Below are positions 1 to 5,104 of a DNA stretch of 5,104 nt, in pieces. The position numbers and the translations under genes were made by a program. Within the stretch, counting starts at the first letter, position 1. Each line of letters begins with the position of its first letter. The DNA is from Alphaproteobacteria bacterium UBA6544 (lineage in GTDB: Bacteria; Pseudomonadota; Alphaproteobacteria; UBA8366): positions 9,291 through 14,394 of the forward strand of contig DJKK01000333.1 in NCBI GenBank assembly GCA_002434595.1, read 5' to 3'. The notes under the pieces are model-generated. The model did not search any database, was not told where the DNA came from, and worked only from the letters and a program-made list of their open reading frames with translations.

Positions 1-249
1 CAGATGCTGCTCTATACGCTGCTGCTTGCCCCCTTGAGCCTGGCACCCTGCTTCCTCGGAATGGCTGGATGGCCGCTCTATGGTAGTGCTGCAATGGTCT
101 TGAATGCGATGTTCATTGCGCTCGCCCTTTCTGCCATGCGGGATACGACAGAAGTCAGCGCCAAGCGCATGTTTGGCTTTTCGATATTTTATCTTTTCGG
201 CCTTTTCGCGGTTCTTATCGCGGATAATAGCTACGCCGGGATGCTCTAG
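1..249 (+). CDS. ctaB: Protoheme IX farnesyltransferase (heme O synthase), C-terminal 82 residues, 5' partial
   Basis: This integral inner-membrane prenyltransferase of the UbiA family attaches a farnesyl group to heme B to give heme O, the precursor of heme A for the aa3 oxidase. Only the C-terminal end is present. The frame is open from base 1 and stops at TAG 247-249; family members are usually about 300 residues, so roughly the first 70% lies outside the window. Visible are three hydrophobic segments at fragment residues about 3-22, 26-46 and 58-75, a QMLLYTLLLAPLSLAP stretch like the QxLLYTxxLxPxSL of CtaB/CyoE, an LYG turn, and a late RMFGFSIFYLFGLFAVL helix matching the family's RxLFxxSIxYLxxLF ending. 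The catalytic Asp-rich loops are off-window. CoxF follows after 9 nt. Identification rests on the C-terminal pattern plus the cox context. The ATG at base 4 is an internal Met, not a start. Confidence 0.93.
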   Translation, partial: QMLLYTLLLAPLSLAPCFLGMAGWPLYGSAAMVLNAMFIALALSAMRDTTEVSAKRMFGFSIFYLFGLFAVLIADNSYAGML

Positions 250-252
250 GAG
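248..252 (+). promoter_or_regulatory. Shine-Dalgarno AGGAG for coxF
   Basis: AGGAG overlaps the ctaB stop codon TAG and lies 6 nt before ATG 259. This is good spacing, and it supports 259 over the in-frame ATG at 274 as the start of the tiny coxF gene. Confidence 0.7.
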
Positions 253-258
253 CGCGGC

Positions 259-420
259 ATGACGGTAGACGCAATGAGCCAACCGGAACAAAAAAACAGC
301 AAGAACGAAGATGCTGCACGCCGGCAGCGGCGCAAGAACTATGCGCTTTTGACCGTGCTCTTCGCTTGGGTCGTCATGATTTATCTCGTTGCCATCCTGC
401 GGATGGGTGGTGCCTCATGA
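259..420 (+). CDS. coxF: CoxF-type small single-pass membrane protein of the cytochrome oxidase cluster (53 aa)
   Basis: A short ORF between ctaB and ctaG encodes 53 residues. Residues 1-27 are hydrophilic and charged, ending in a basic RRQRRKN patch. A single hydrophobic helix follows at about residues 29-47 (YALLTVLFAWVVMIYLVAIL), and the protein ends RMGGAS. The basic patch before the helix predicts N-in/C-out topology. Alphaproteobacterial cox operons commonly carry such a small protein here, annotated CoxF, with the same basic-patch-then-helix shape; its biochemical role is not established, and a role in oxidase assembly is inferred from context. ATG 259 has an AGGAG 6 nt upstream. ATG 274 is an alternative giving 48 residues. 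Its TGA overlaps the ctaG ATG by 4 nt (ATGA), implying translational coupling. Size and position make it easy to miss in automated annotation. Confidence 0.85.
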   Translation: MTVDAMSQPEQKNSKNEDAARRQRRKNYALLTVLFAWVVMIYLVAILRMGGAS

Positions 421-1019
421 GTACGCTTGCACAGAAAAATCGCCGTCTTGTCACCGGCCTCGGCATTGTAGTGGTCGGTATGGTCGGGATGTCCTACGCC
501 GCCGTTCCGCTCTATGACCTGTTCTGTCGCGTGACGGGGTACGGTGGCACGACGCAGGTTGCTGCGGAACGCAGCAGCACAGTGTCGGACCGCCCTATTA
601 AGGTGCGCTTTGATGCCATGACGACAAATATCGATTGGGCATTTCAACCCATCCAAAGGCAGATTGAAATAAAGGTGGGCGAGAACGCTCTCGCGTTTTA
701 CCGGGCGACCAATCGCGCGTCTAAACCGCTCACCGGTACGGCTTCATTCAATGTAACACCGCTCAAGGTTGGCGCTTATTTCAGCAAAATAGAATGTTTC
801 TGTTTCACTGAGCAAACGCTTGGACCGGGCGAGACCATCGAAATGCCGGTGGCTTTCTTTGTCGATCCGACAATCGACGAAGATCCCAATCTGAAAGACG
901 TTAAGACGATCACTCTTTCGTATACGTTTTACCCGACGGAACCAACGAACCCGCAATCGGAAGAACGGCAAGTTAGCGCCAACACCGGTCCCGGAGACCG
1001 GTCGTGGTCAACTCAATAA
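417..1019 (+). CDS. ctaG: Cytochrome c oxidase assembly protein CtaG/Cox11 (CuB chaperone), 200 aa
   Basis: CtaG is a membrane-anchored periplasmic copper chaperone that delivers Cu(I) to the CuB site of oxidase subunit I. Residues 1-11 are cytoplasmic and basic; one transmembrane helix spans about 12-30 (LVTGLGIVVVGMVGMSYAAV). It is followed by the family hallmark VPLYDLFCRVTGYGGTTQ at 30-47, with conserved Cys37. The immunoglobulin-like periplasmic domain carries the copper-binding CFCF motif at 127-130 within KIECFCFTEQ, then PVAFFVDP at 144-151 and the terminal LSYTFYP strand. A polar tail of about 27 residues follows that strand and looks nonessential. The start at 417 is chosen because it overlaps the coxF stop (ATGA) and gives the usual N-terminus; an in-frame ATG at 366 would add 17 atypical residues overlapping coxF. 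No key residue is missing. The Shine-Dalgarno is weak (GGTGG, 406-410), fitting coupled translation. Confidence 0.97.
   Translation: MSTLAQKNRRLVTGLGIVVVGMVGMSYAAVPLYDLFCRVTGYGGTTQVAAERSSTVSDRPIKVRFDAMTTNIDWAFQPIQRQIEIKVGENALAFYRATNRASKPLTGTASFNVTPLKVGAYFSKIECFCFTEQTLGPGETIEMPVAFFVDPTIDEDPNLKDVKTITLSYTFYPTEPTNPQSEERQVSANTGPGDRSWSTQ
984..1002 (+). repeat. Perfect 7-bp inverted repeat near the 3' end of ctaG
   Basis: ACCGGTC (984-990) and its exact reverse complement GACCGGT (996-1002) flank a 5-nt loop CCGGA. In RNA this would form a compact GC-rich hairpin 15 nt before the ctaG stop codon. No T-run follows, so it does not look like an intrinsic terminator. It could affect mRNA stability or simply be a consequence of the coding sequence (NTGPGDRS). 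Confidence 0.5.
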
Positions 1020-1044
1020 AACGCGGACCCTGCGTGCGAAGAAT

Positions 1045-1050
1045 GAGGAA
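1045..1050 (+). promoter_or_regulatory. Shine-Dalgarno GAGGAA for coxC
   Basis: GAGGAA lies 5 nt before ATG 1056 in the 36-nt gap after ctaG. It is one of the clearest ribosome binding sites in the window and fits the need for high expression of a structural oxidase subunit. Confidence 0.7.
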
Positions 1051-1055
1051 ACGAG

Positions 1056-1928
1056 ATGAGCGCAACAACTGACGAACATCACGGCCACAGCCACCCCTAT
1101 CACTTGGTCGATCCGAGCCCATGGCCGGCAATGGGTGCGCTCGCCGGCTTCCTGCTGACATTCGGTGTTGTCCTGTTCCTGCATCCGGACATGCTCGGTG
1201 AGGATCTTGAGCCGATGCTCACCTCGCTCGGACCGCTGATTTTCGTTCCGGGCTTCCTGCTTGTGCTCTACACCATGTTCGTTTGGTGGCGAGATGTCAT
1301 TCGCGAAGCCGAGCATGAGGGGCACCACAGTCCGGTTGTCCAATTGGGGCTGCGCTACGGCATGGCGCTATTCATCTGCTCGGAAGTGATGTTCTTCGTC
1401 GCGTTCTTTTGGGCGTTTTTCGAGTCCAGCCTGTATCCTAAAGAACTGCCGCACGACCCGCTCGCAGCGGGGTTCGCCGGCGGTGTTTGGCCACCTGCAG
1501 GTATCGAAACGTTCAATCCCTTCACGCTGCCACTTTTAAATACTTTGATCCTGCTGCTCTCGGGCGTGACGGTGACCTGGGCACATCACGCTTTGCGCGA
1601 GGGAGACCGTGACGGATTGATCAAGGGCCTCGCCTATACGATTGCCCTCGGCCTCCTTTTCACTGGCGTCCAGGCATACGAATACAGCCATGCGACCTTC
1701 GCATTCACGGGCGGTATCTACGGATCAACCTTCTACATGGCGACCGGTTTCCACGGTGCCCATGTGCTCATTGGAACGACCTTCTTGATCGTCTGCTATT
1801 TCCGGGCGCGCAAGGGCCACTTCAAGCCAGACCATCATTTCGGCTTTGAGGCCGCGGCCTGGTACTGGCATTTCGTCGATGTGGTCTGGTTGTTCCTGTT
1901 CTGCGCCATCTACTGGTGGGGCGCATAA
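1056..1928 (+). CDS. coxC: Cytochrome c oxidase subunit III, 290 aa
   Basis: This is a core structural subunit of the aa3-type oxidase. It has no redox centre; it stabilises subunit I and supports proton uptake. The seven-helix COX3 pattern is complete: HPYHLVDPSPWP at 13-24 before helix 1, VWWRDVIRE at 76-84, the SEVMFFVAFFWAFFESSL segment at 109-126 with the conserved membrane Glu110, WPPAGI at 145-150, NPFTLPLLNTLILLLSG at 154-170, TWAHHAL at 174-180, GVQAYEY at 204-210, the YGSTFYMATGFHGAHVLIGT stretch at 222-241, and the C-terminal HFGFEAAAWYWHFVDVVWLF ending IYWWGA. The length equals that of typical alphaproteobacterial and mitochondrial-like forms including the short His-rich N-terminus (DEHHGHSHPYH). 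The start is supported by GAGGAA 5 nt upstream. The symbols coxC and ctaE are both used for this gene. Nothing suggests damage. Confidence 0.98.
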   Translation: MSATTDEHHGHSHPYHLVDPSPWPAMGALAGFLLTFGVVLFLHPDMLGEDLEPMLTSLGPLIFVPGFLLVLYTMFVWWRDVIREAEHEGHHSPVVQLGLRYGMALFICSEVMFFVAFFWAFFESSLYPKELPHDPLAAGFAGGVWPPAGIETFNPFTLPLLNTLILLLSGVTVTWAHHALREGDRDGLIKGLAYTIALGLLFTGVQAYEYSHATFAFTGGIYGSTFYMATGFHGAHVLIGTTFLIVCYFRARKGHFKPDHHFGFEAAAWYWHFVDVVWLFLFCAIYWWGA

Positions 1929-1950
1929 ATAGGAACCGTGGGGCACGAGC

Positions 1951-2337
1951 GTGATACAGTTTTTTCCGCCCGTTAGCCCCATTTTTTCGGGCCTGCGCTA
2001 CTGTTGTCCGCGCTGCGGCATGGGACGGTTGTTCGACAGCCTTCTCAGCGTGCGCCCCGTCTGCGACATCTGCGATCTAGATCTCCAGGCTGTGGACAGC
2101 GGCGATGGACCCGCCGTCTTCGTCATGTTCATCGTGGGCCTAGCTGTGGTTGGTCTGGCGTTCTGGCTTGAGGTTGCGTTTGCACCGCCATACTGGCTTC
2201 ATATGCTCATCTGGCCTCCATTGATCGTCGTCGGCAGCATTGCGCTGCTGCGCCTCTTCAAGGCAACGCAGATCGCCCTTCAATTTCGCAACAAGGCGGG
2301 GGAAGGTGGTCTCAACACTTTCGACCCCCGAGACTGA
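1951..2337 (+). CDS. DUF983 family zinc-ribbon membrane protein, 128 aa
   Basis: This is a DUF983 protein of unknown biochemical function. The N-terminal segment holds a four-cysteine zinc-ribbon-like module: CPRCGMGRLF at 19-28 (Cys19, Cys22) and CDIC at 38-41 (Cys38, Cys41), with an extra Cys18. Two hydrophobic helices follow at about 55-78 and 82-102, then a basic, polar C-terminus. In alphaproteobacterial cox clusters a DUF983 gene is often found between subunit III and SURF1, as here, so a role linked to oxidase or membrane biogenesis is plausible but inferred. The start is GTG 1951: the frame is closed by TAG at 1930-1932, and no ATG precedes the zinc ribbon. The ribosome binding site is poor (AGGAA at 1931-1935 is 15 nt away), so it may be weakly translated or coupled to coxC, which ends 22 nt upstream. 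SURF1 begins 1 nt after its stop. Confidence 0.9.
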   Translation: MIQFFPPVSPIFSGLRYCCPRCGMGRLFDSLLSVRPVCDICDLDLQAVDSGDGPAVFVMFIVGLAVVGLAFWLEVAFAPPYWLHMLIWPPLIVVGSIALLRLFKATQIALQFRNKAGEGGLNTFDPRD

Positions 2338-2338
2338 T

Positions 2339-3046
2339 ATGCGCTTTCAACCGAAACTTTGGCCCACGTTGTTTACGATACCGGCGCTTATCACGTTGAT
2401 CGGTCTGGGCTCATGGCAGCTAGACCGTTTGTATTGGAAGGACGCCCTGATTGAACGGCTGCAGCAACGGTCGACCGCCGAAGCGATTAACCTACCCCGT
2501 TGGATCGAAAATCTAGAAGCGCTCGAATTTCGGCGCGTATCAATTACAGGTGAGTTCCTCCACGAGCACGAATTCTATTTGTTCAACCGCTCGCTCAAGG
2601 GCAAACCTGGCCTCAATGTCATAACCCTGCTGAAATGGGCAGAGGGCGATGGGCACGTATTGGTCAATAGAGGCTGGGTACCGTTCGAGAACCGCGACCC
2701 AAAAACCCGTGCTAAAGGTCAAATCAAGGGCGATGTCATTATTGAAGGGATCGTCCGCGTCGCGCGCGGTCCGGGGATTTTCACACCGGAGAACGAGCCG
2801 CATAACAACACGTGGTTCTTTGTCGATCCGTCGAGCATGTCGGCCTCCGCCAAATTACCGCCACTCCAAGGGTATTACCTGCTTGCGGCCAACCAGTCGC
2901 CCGGAGGTTTGCCCGTCGGACATCAATGGCGTGTCGACCTGCCTAACGACCACCTGCAGTATGCCATCACGTGGTTCGCTTTGGCCTTCGGGCTTTTAGT
3001 CGTCTACATCCTTTTTCACCGCCAGCAGATGCGCGAATCTTCCTGA
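2339..3046 (+). CDS. SURF1 family cytochrome c oxidase biogenesis protein, 235 aa
   Basis: SURF1 (Shy1 in yeast) helps insert heme a into oxidase subunit I; bacterial homologues bind heme a. The two-helix plan is clear. The N-terminal transmembrane helix (about 8-25) runs into GSWQLDRLYWK at 24-34. The periplasmic domain carries EFRRVSITGEF (63-73), LFNRSLKGKPGLNVIT (81-96), the strongly conserved VLVNRGWVP at 107-115, NTWFFVDP at 157-164 and a SPGG segment at 187-190. NDHLQYAITWFALA at 203-216 leads into the C-terminal helix (about 207-226) and a basic end, FHRQQMRESS. The start at 2339 follows the DUF983 stop by one base and yields the normal SURF1 N-terminus; upstream extension in the same frame overlaps the DUF983 gene out of frame and adds an atypical Arg/Ser-rich peptide. 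No good Shine-Dalgarno is present, so coupling is likely. Confidence 0.96.
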   Translation: MRFQPKLWPTLFTIPALITLIGLGSWQLDRLYWKDALIERLQQRSTAEAINLPRWIENLEALEFRRVSITGEFLHEHEFYLFNRSLKGKPGLNVITLLKWAEGDGHVLVNRGWVPFENRDPKTRAKGQIKGDVIIEGIVRVARGPGIFTPENEPHNNTWFFVDPSSMSASAKLPPLQGYYLLAANQSPGGLPVGHQWRVDLPNDHLQYAITWFALAFGLLVVYILFHRQQMRESS

Positions 3047-3047
3047 A

Positions 3048-4547
3048 ATGTCCGACGCTTACACTGCACTAGAGGCACGATTTCGGCGTCTGGCACTGCT
3101 GAGCGAATCCATCGGAATGCTACGGTGGGATATGTCGGTCATGATGCCTCCCGGGGGCGTCCTAGCACGGAGCGAGCAGATCGCCGCCCTAAAACTCCTG
3201 TATCACGAGCTGATGACGAATCCTGCGGTTGCCGTAGACCTCGACCGGGCGGAAGATTTGGAAAATCTGAACGATTGGCAGGCCACAAACGTACAGCGTA
3301 TGCGCCGACGTTGGCTGCACACCACCGCCGTGCCAGCGGATCTCGTCAAAGCGACAACCCACGCCGCAACCGCCACGGAAACGATCTGGCGGACAGCCCG
3401 TATCGAGAACGACTTCAAATCTGTCCTGCCGAGTTTCAGCGAACTGCTAGGACTTGTCCGCGACGGCGCAGCAGCAAAAGCTGCGGCTCTTGAGGTTCCC
3501 CCCTACGAGGCGCTAATGGACCTATACGAGCCGGGAGCGACGACGGCTACGATCGATGGCTTGTTTGACGACTATGCCGCCTTCTTGCCGGAATTCCTAG
3601 AAGAAGTACTGCGCGTCCAAGCATCAAGGCCAGTGCCGGAACTACCGAACGGCCCGTTCCCTGTTAAGGAACAAGAAGCGCTCTGCCGACAACTATCAGA
3701 AGCCGTAGGGTTTGACTTCGCCAGTGGCCGGCTCGACACCACATTCCATCCGTTTTCGGGCGGCGTACCTGAGGACAGCCGCATCACGACACGCTACGAC
3801 GAAGCCGATTTCACATCGGCAATAATGGCGGTTCTCCATGAGACCGGTCACGCCATGTACGAACGAGGCAGACCCGGATCATGGCGGTATCAGCCTGTCG
3901 GCGAGACGCCCGGCCTCGGCATGCATGAAAGCCAATCGCTCATTGTCGAGATGCAGGCGAGCCGGTCACGCCCCTTCATCACCTGGGCCGCGACGATTAT
4001 CCGCGCCGCTTTTGACGGAGAGGGTGAACTGTGGTCCGCCGACAACCTCTATCGCCTCTCAACACGGGTAGCTCGGAGTTTCATTCGGGTCGACGCCGAC
4101 GAGGTCACCTATCCTGCACACGTAATTCTGCGGTATCGCCTGGAACGTGCGATGATCGACGGCGATCTCATGCCAGCCGACCTGCCCGGTGCATGGGCGG
4201 ACGGCATGCGAGACCTACTCGACGTCGTGCCGCCGGATGACCGGAACGGATGCCTACAGGACATCCATTGGTACGATGGCGCTTGGGGATATTTTCCAAC
4301 CTACACCATCGGTGCGATGGTTGCGGCACAACTGTTTGCAGCCGCCCAACAAGCCAATACGGGGATTGTACCAGGTCTTGCGACGGGCAATTTCGAGCCC
4401 TTAATGCGCTGGTTGCGGAAAGAGGTACATTGTCTGGGCGCACGCTTTTCAACCAACGCGCTATTGGAGCGAGTAACCGGACAGCCATTGGATCCAGCCG
4501 CCTTTAAAGCACACCTGAAGTCACGCTATCTGGAAGATTTGACATGA
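3048..4547 (+). CDS. M32 family (Taq-type) metallocarboxypeptidase, 499 aa
   Basis: This is a cytoplasmic zinc- or cobalt-dependent carboxypeptidase that removes C-terminal residues from peptides; no signal peptide is visible. It is full length for the family (about 500). Residues 23-37 (GMLRWDMSVMMPPGG) match the LxWDxxxxMPPGG N-terminal motif. The active site has HETGH at 264-268 (His264 and His268 as metal ligands, Glu265 catalytic). HESQS at 293-297 supplies Glu294 as third ligand, and the 26-residue spacing from His268 agrees with that known for the Pyrococcus enzyme. Also present are FIRVDADEVTYPAHVILRYR at 345-364 (family IRxxADExTY) and DIHWYDGAWGYFPTYTIG at 405-422 (family DxHWxxGxxGYFPTYxxG). 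The start, one base after the SURF1 stop, lacks a Shine-Dalgarno, suggesting coupling. It uses the rare Leu codon CTA noticeably more than coxC. Substrate and link to respiration are unknown. Confidence 0.97.
   Translation: MSDAYTALEARFRRLALLSESIGMLRWDMSVMMPPGGVLARSEQIAALKLLYHELMTNPAVAVDLDRAEDLENLNDWQATNVQRMRRRWLHTTAVPADLVKATTHAATATETIWRTARIENDFKSVLPSFSELLGLVRDGAAAKAAALEVPPYEALMDLYEPGATTATIDGLFDDYAAFLPEFLEEVLRVQASRPVPELPNGPFPVKEQEALCRQLSEAVGFDFASGRLDTTFHPFSGGVPEDSRITTRYDEADFTSAIMAVLHETGHAMYERGRPGSWRYQPVGETPGLGMHESQSLIVEMQASRSRPFITWAATIIRAAFDGEGELWSADNLYRLSTRVARSFIRVDADEVTYPAHVILRYRLERAMIDGDLMPADLPGAWADGMRDLLDVVPPDDRNGCLQDIHWYDGAWGYFPTYTIGAMVAAQLFAAAQQANTGIVPGLATGNFEPLMRWLRKEVHCLGARFSTNALLERVTGQPLDPAAFKAHLKSRYLEDLT
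4532..4536 (+). promoter_or_regulatory. Shine-Dalgarno GGAAG of the decayed mscS-like gene
   Basis: GGAAG lies 7 nt before ATG 4544, inside the carboxypeptidase coding end. It supports 4544 as the ancestral start of the downstream relic; the ATG at 4548 is in another frame. Initiation here would now yield only a 30-residue peptide. Confidence 0.55.
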
Positions 4548-5052
4548 ATGAAACAATGATCGAAATAGAGAAATTCTACGACGCCTTCGTTGAAATTTTG
4601 ACGTTCACGGACTCGATCTGCTTCAAGCGATCATGATCCTCTGCATCGGCTATTAGCTGGCCGGCAAGTTCAACACAGAATTCCGTACCGCGAACGGTAT
4701 ATGCATCTTCATCCCGAACGCCTCGATTGGGGACACGGCAATCACCAATTTCTCGCGCAATGACAACCGCCGGGTCGATATTGTCGTCAGCATCTCTTAT
4801 GACGATGATATAGACAACGCAACGGGTGTCCTGAAAGGCTTGATCGATGAAGATAATCGGGTTCTATCGGACCCGGGCCCGGCGACGATGGTCGTGGAGT
4901 TTGGCGACAGTACCGTGCATATCAATATGCGTTGCTGAGTTAACGGGTCGGACCATTGGGATGTGTTGTTCGACCTTAAACAGCTTGTCAGGGTCGAGGC
5001 GACAGGCTGCAGTATCCCTTCTCCGCAACACGACGTGCACATGATCGCTTAA
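4544..5052 (+). pseudogene. Decayed small-conductance mechanosensitive channel (MscS family) gene
   Basis: Intact relatives are inner-membrane heptameric channels that release solutes on hypo-osmotic shock. From ATG 4544 the frame reads MNETMIEIEKFYDAFVEILT and then runs to TGA 4634-4636 after 30 residues. Near 4601-4609 the homologous frame shifts, consistent with loss of one base: frame 1 continues GLDLLQAIMILCIGY, stop TAG 4654, LAGKFN. It then jumps, around 4672-4690, straight to TEFRTANGICIFIPNASIG and AITNFSRNDNRRVDI, so the pore helix TM3 and most of the beta domain (roughly 100 residues) are missing. The C-terminal domain follows (SISYDDDIDNATGVLKGLID, LSDPGPATMVV, MRC), interrupted by TGA 4936, then VNGSDHWDVLFDLKQLV and SIPSPQHDVHMIA with the old stop TAA 5050-5052. 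The start overlaps the carboxypeptidase stop (ATGA), so it was the next operon member. Identification rests on motif memory; a functional channel is impossible. Confidence 0.88.
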
Positions 5053-5104
5053 GCTGGGGACTAAACCTCGTTATCGTGGTTCAGACGAAATTGGATCAGC
5101 GATT

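Noticed and set aside
366..416. Upstream ATG at 366 as the ctaG start (17 extra residues)
   Set aside because: The extra peptide is out-of-frame coxF sequence with Cys/His/Arg residues unlike Cox11 N-termini; ATG 417 gives the standard short basic N-terminus and the ATGA overlap.
984..1002. Hairpin as an intrinsic terminator after ctaG
   Set aside because: No T-run follows, it lies inside the coding sequence, and genes of the same pathway continue downstream.
2240..2338. Extended SURF1 start at 2240
   Set aside because: The added 33 residues are Arg/Ser-rich and lie in another frame of the DUF983 gene; ATG 2339 gives the usual SURF1 start just before the first helix.
4873..4882. Perfect 10-bp palindrome CCGGGCCCGG
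   Set aside because: It lies within the relic's coding sequence (DPGPA), has no loop, T-run or repeat partner, and such short GC palindromes arise by chance in GC-rich DNA.
4936..4938. TGA as a recoded (selenocysteine or readthrough) codon in the channel gene
   Set aside because: The same gene also carries a TAG, a frameshift and a large deletion, so decay explains it more simply.
4797..5042. Minus-strand ORF of 81 codons opposite the channel relic
   Set aside because: It is antisense to sequence that reads clearly as MscS on the + strand, has a Ser/Thr-rich low-complexity translation and no recognisable motif; other minus-strand ORFs opposite the cox genes and peptidase were rejected for the same reason.
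5053..5104. Possible terminator or next gene after the relic
   Set aside because: The remaining 52 bases contain no stem with a T-run and no start with a convincing ribosome binding site; too short to judge.

Overview
The window is one contiguous, same-strand (+) gene block typical of the aa3-type cytochrome c oxidase (cox/cta) locus of Alphaproteobacteria. The order, heme O synthase (ctaB) – coxF – ctaG – coxC (subunit III) – DUF983 protein – SURF1, together with the protein sequences and moderately GC-rich codon use, points to an alphaproteobacterium, perhaps Rhizobiales-like. The genus cannot be named from sequence alone.

Layout: 1-249 is the C-terminal end of heme O synthase, whose start lies outside the window. 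259-420 is a 53-residue single-pass membrane protein (CoxF type). 417-1019 is the CuB-inserting chaperone CtaG/Cox11. 1056-1928 is oxidase subunit III. 1951-2337 is a zinc-ribbon, two-helix DUF983 membrane protein with a GTG start. 2339-3046 is SURF1. 3048-4547 is a complete M32 (Taq-type) metallocarboxypeptidase. 4544-5052 is a decayed MscS-family mechanosensitive channel gene with one frameshift, two in-frame stops and a large internal deletion. The last 52 bases show nothing recognisable.

The genes are packed as in an operon. Junctions are 9 nt, a 4-nt ATGA overlap, 36 nt, 22 nt, 1 nt, 1 nt and another 4-nt ATGA overlap, so translational coupling is likely throughout. No promoter or convincing Rho-independent terminator is visible, so transcription probably enters from upstream, where coxB/coxA would be expected. 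CtaB (heme O, the precursor of heme A), SURF1 (heme a delivery) and CtaG (CuB) serve assembly of subunit I. CoxC is a structural subunit. CoxF and DUF983 are small membrane proteins that travel with the cluster and have no firm biochemical role. The carboxypeptidase appears to be a metabolic passenger gene at the operon's 3' end.

I found no previously undescribed system. The most informative unusual item is the channel relic at the end, which keeps its start overlap and Shine-Dalgarno sequence but can no longer encode a channel.
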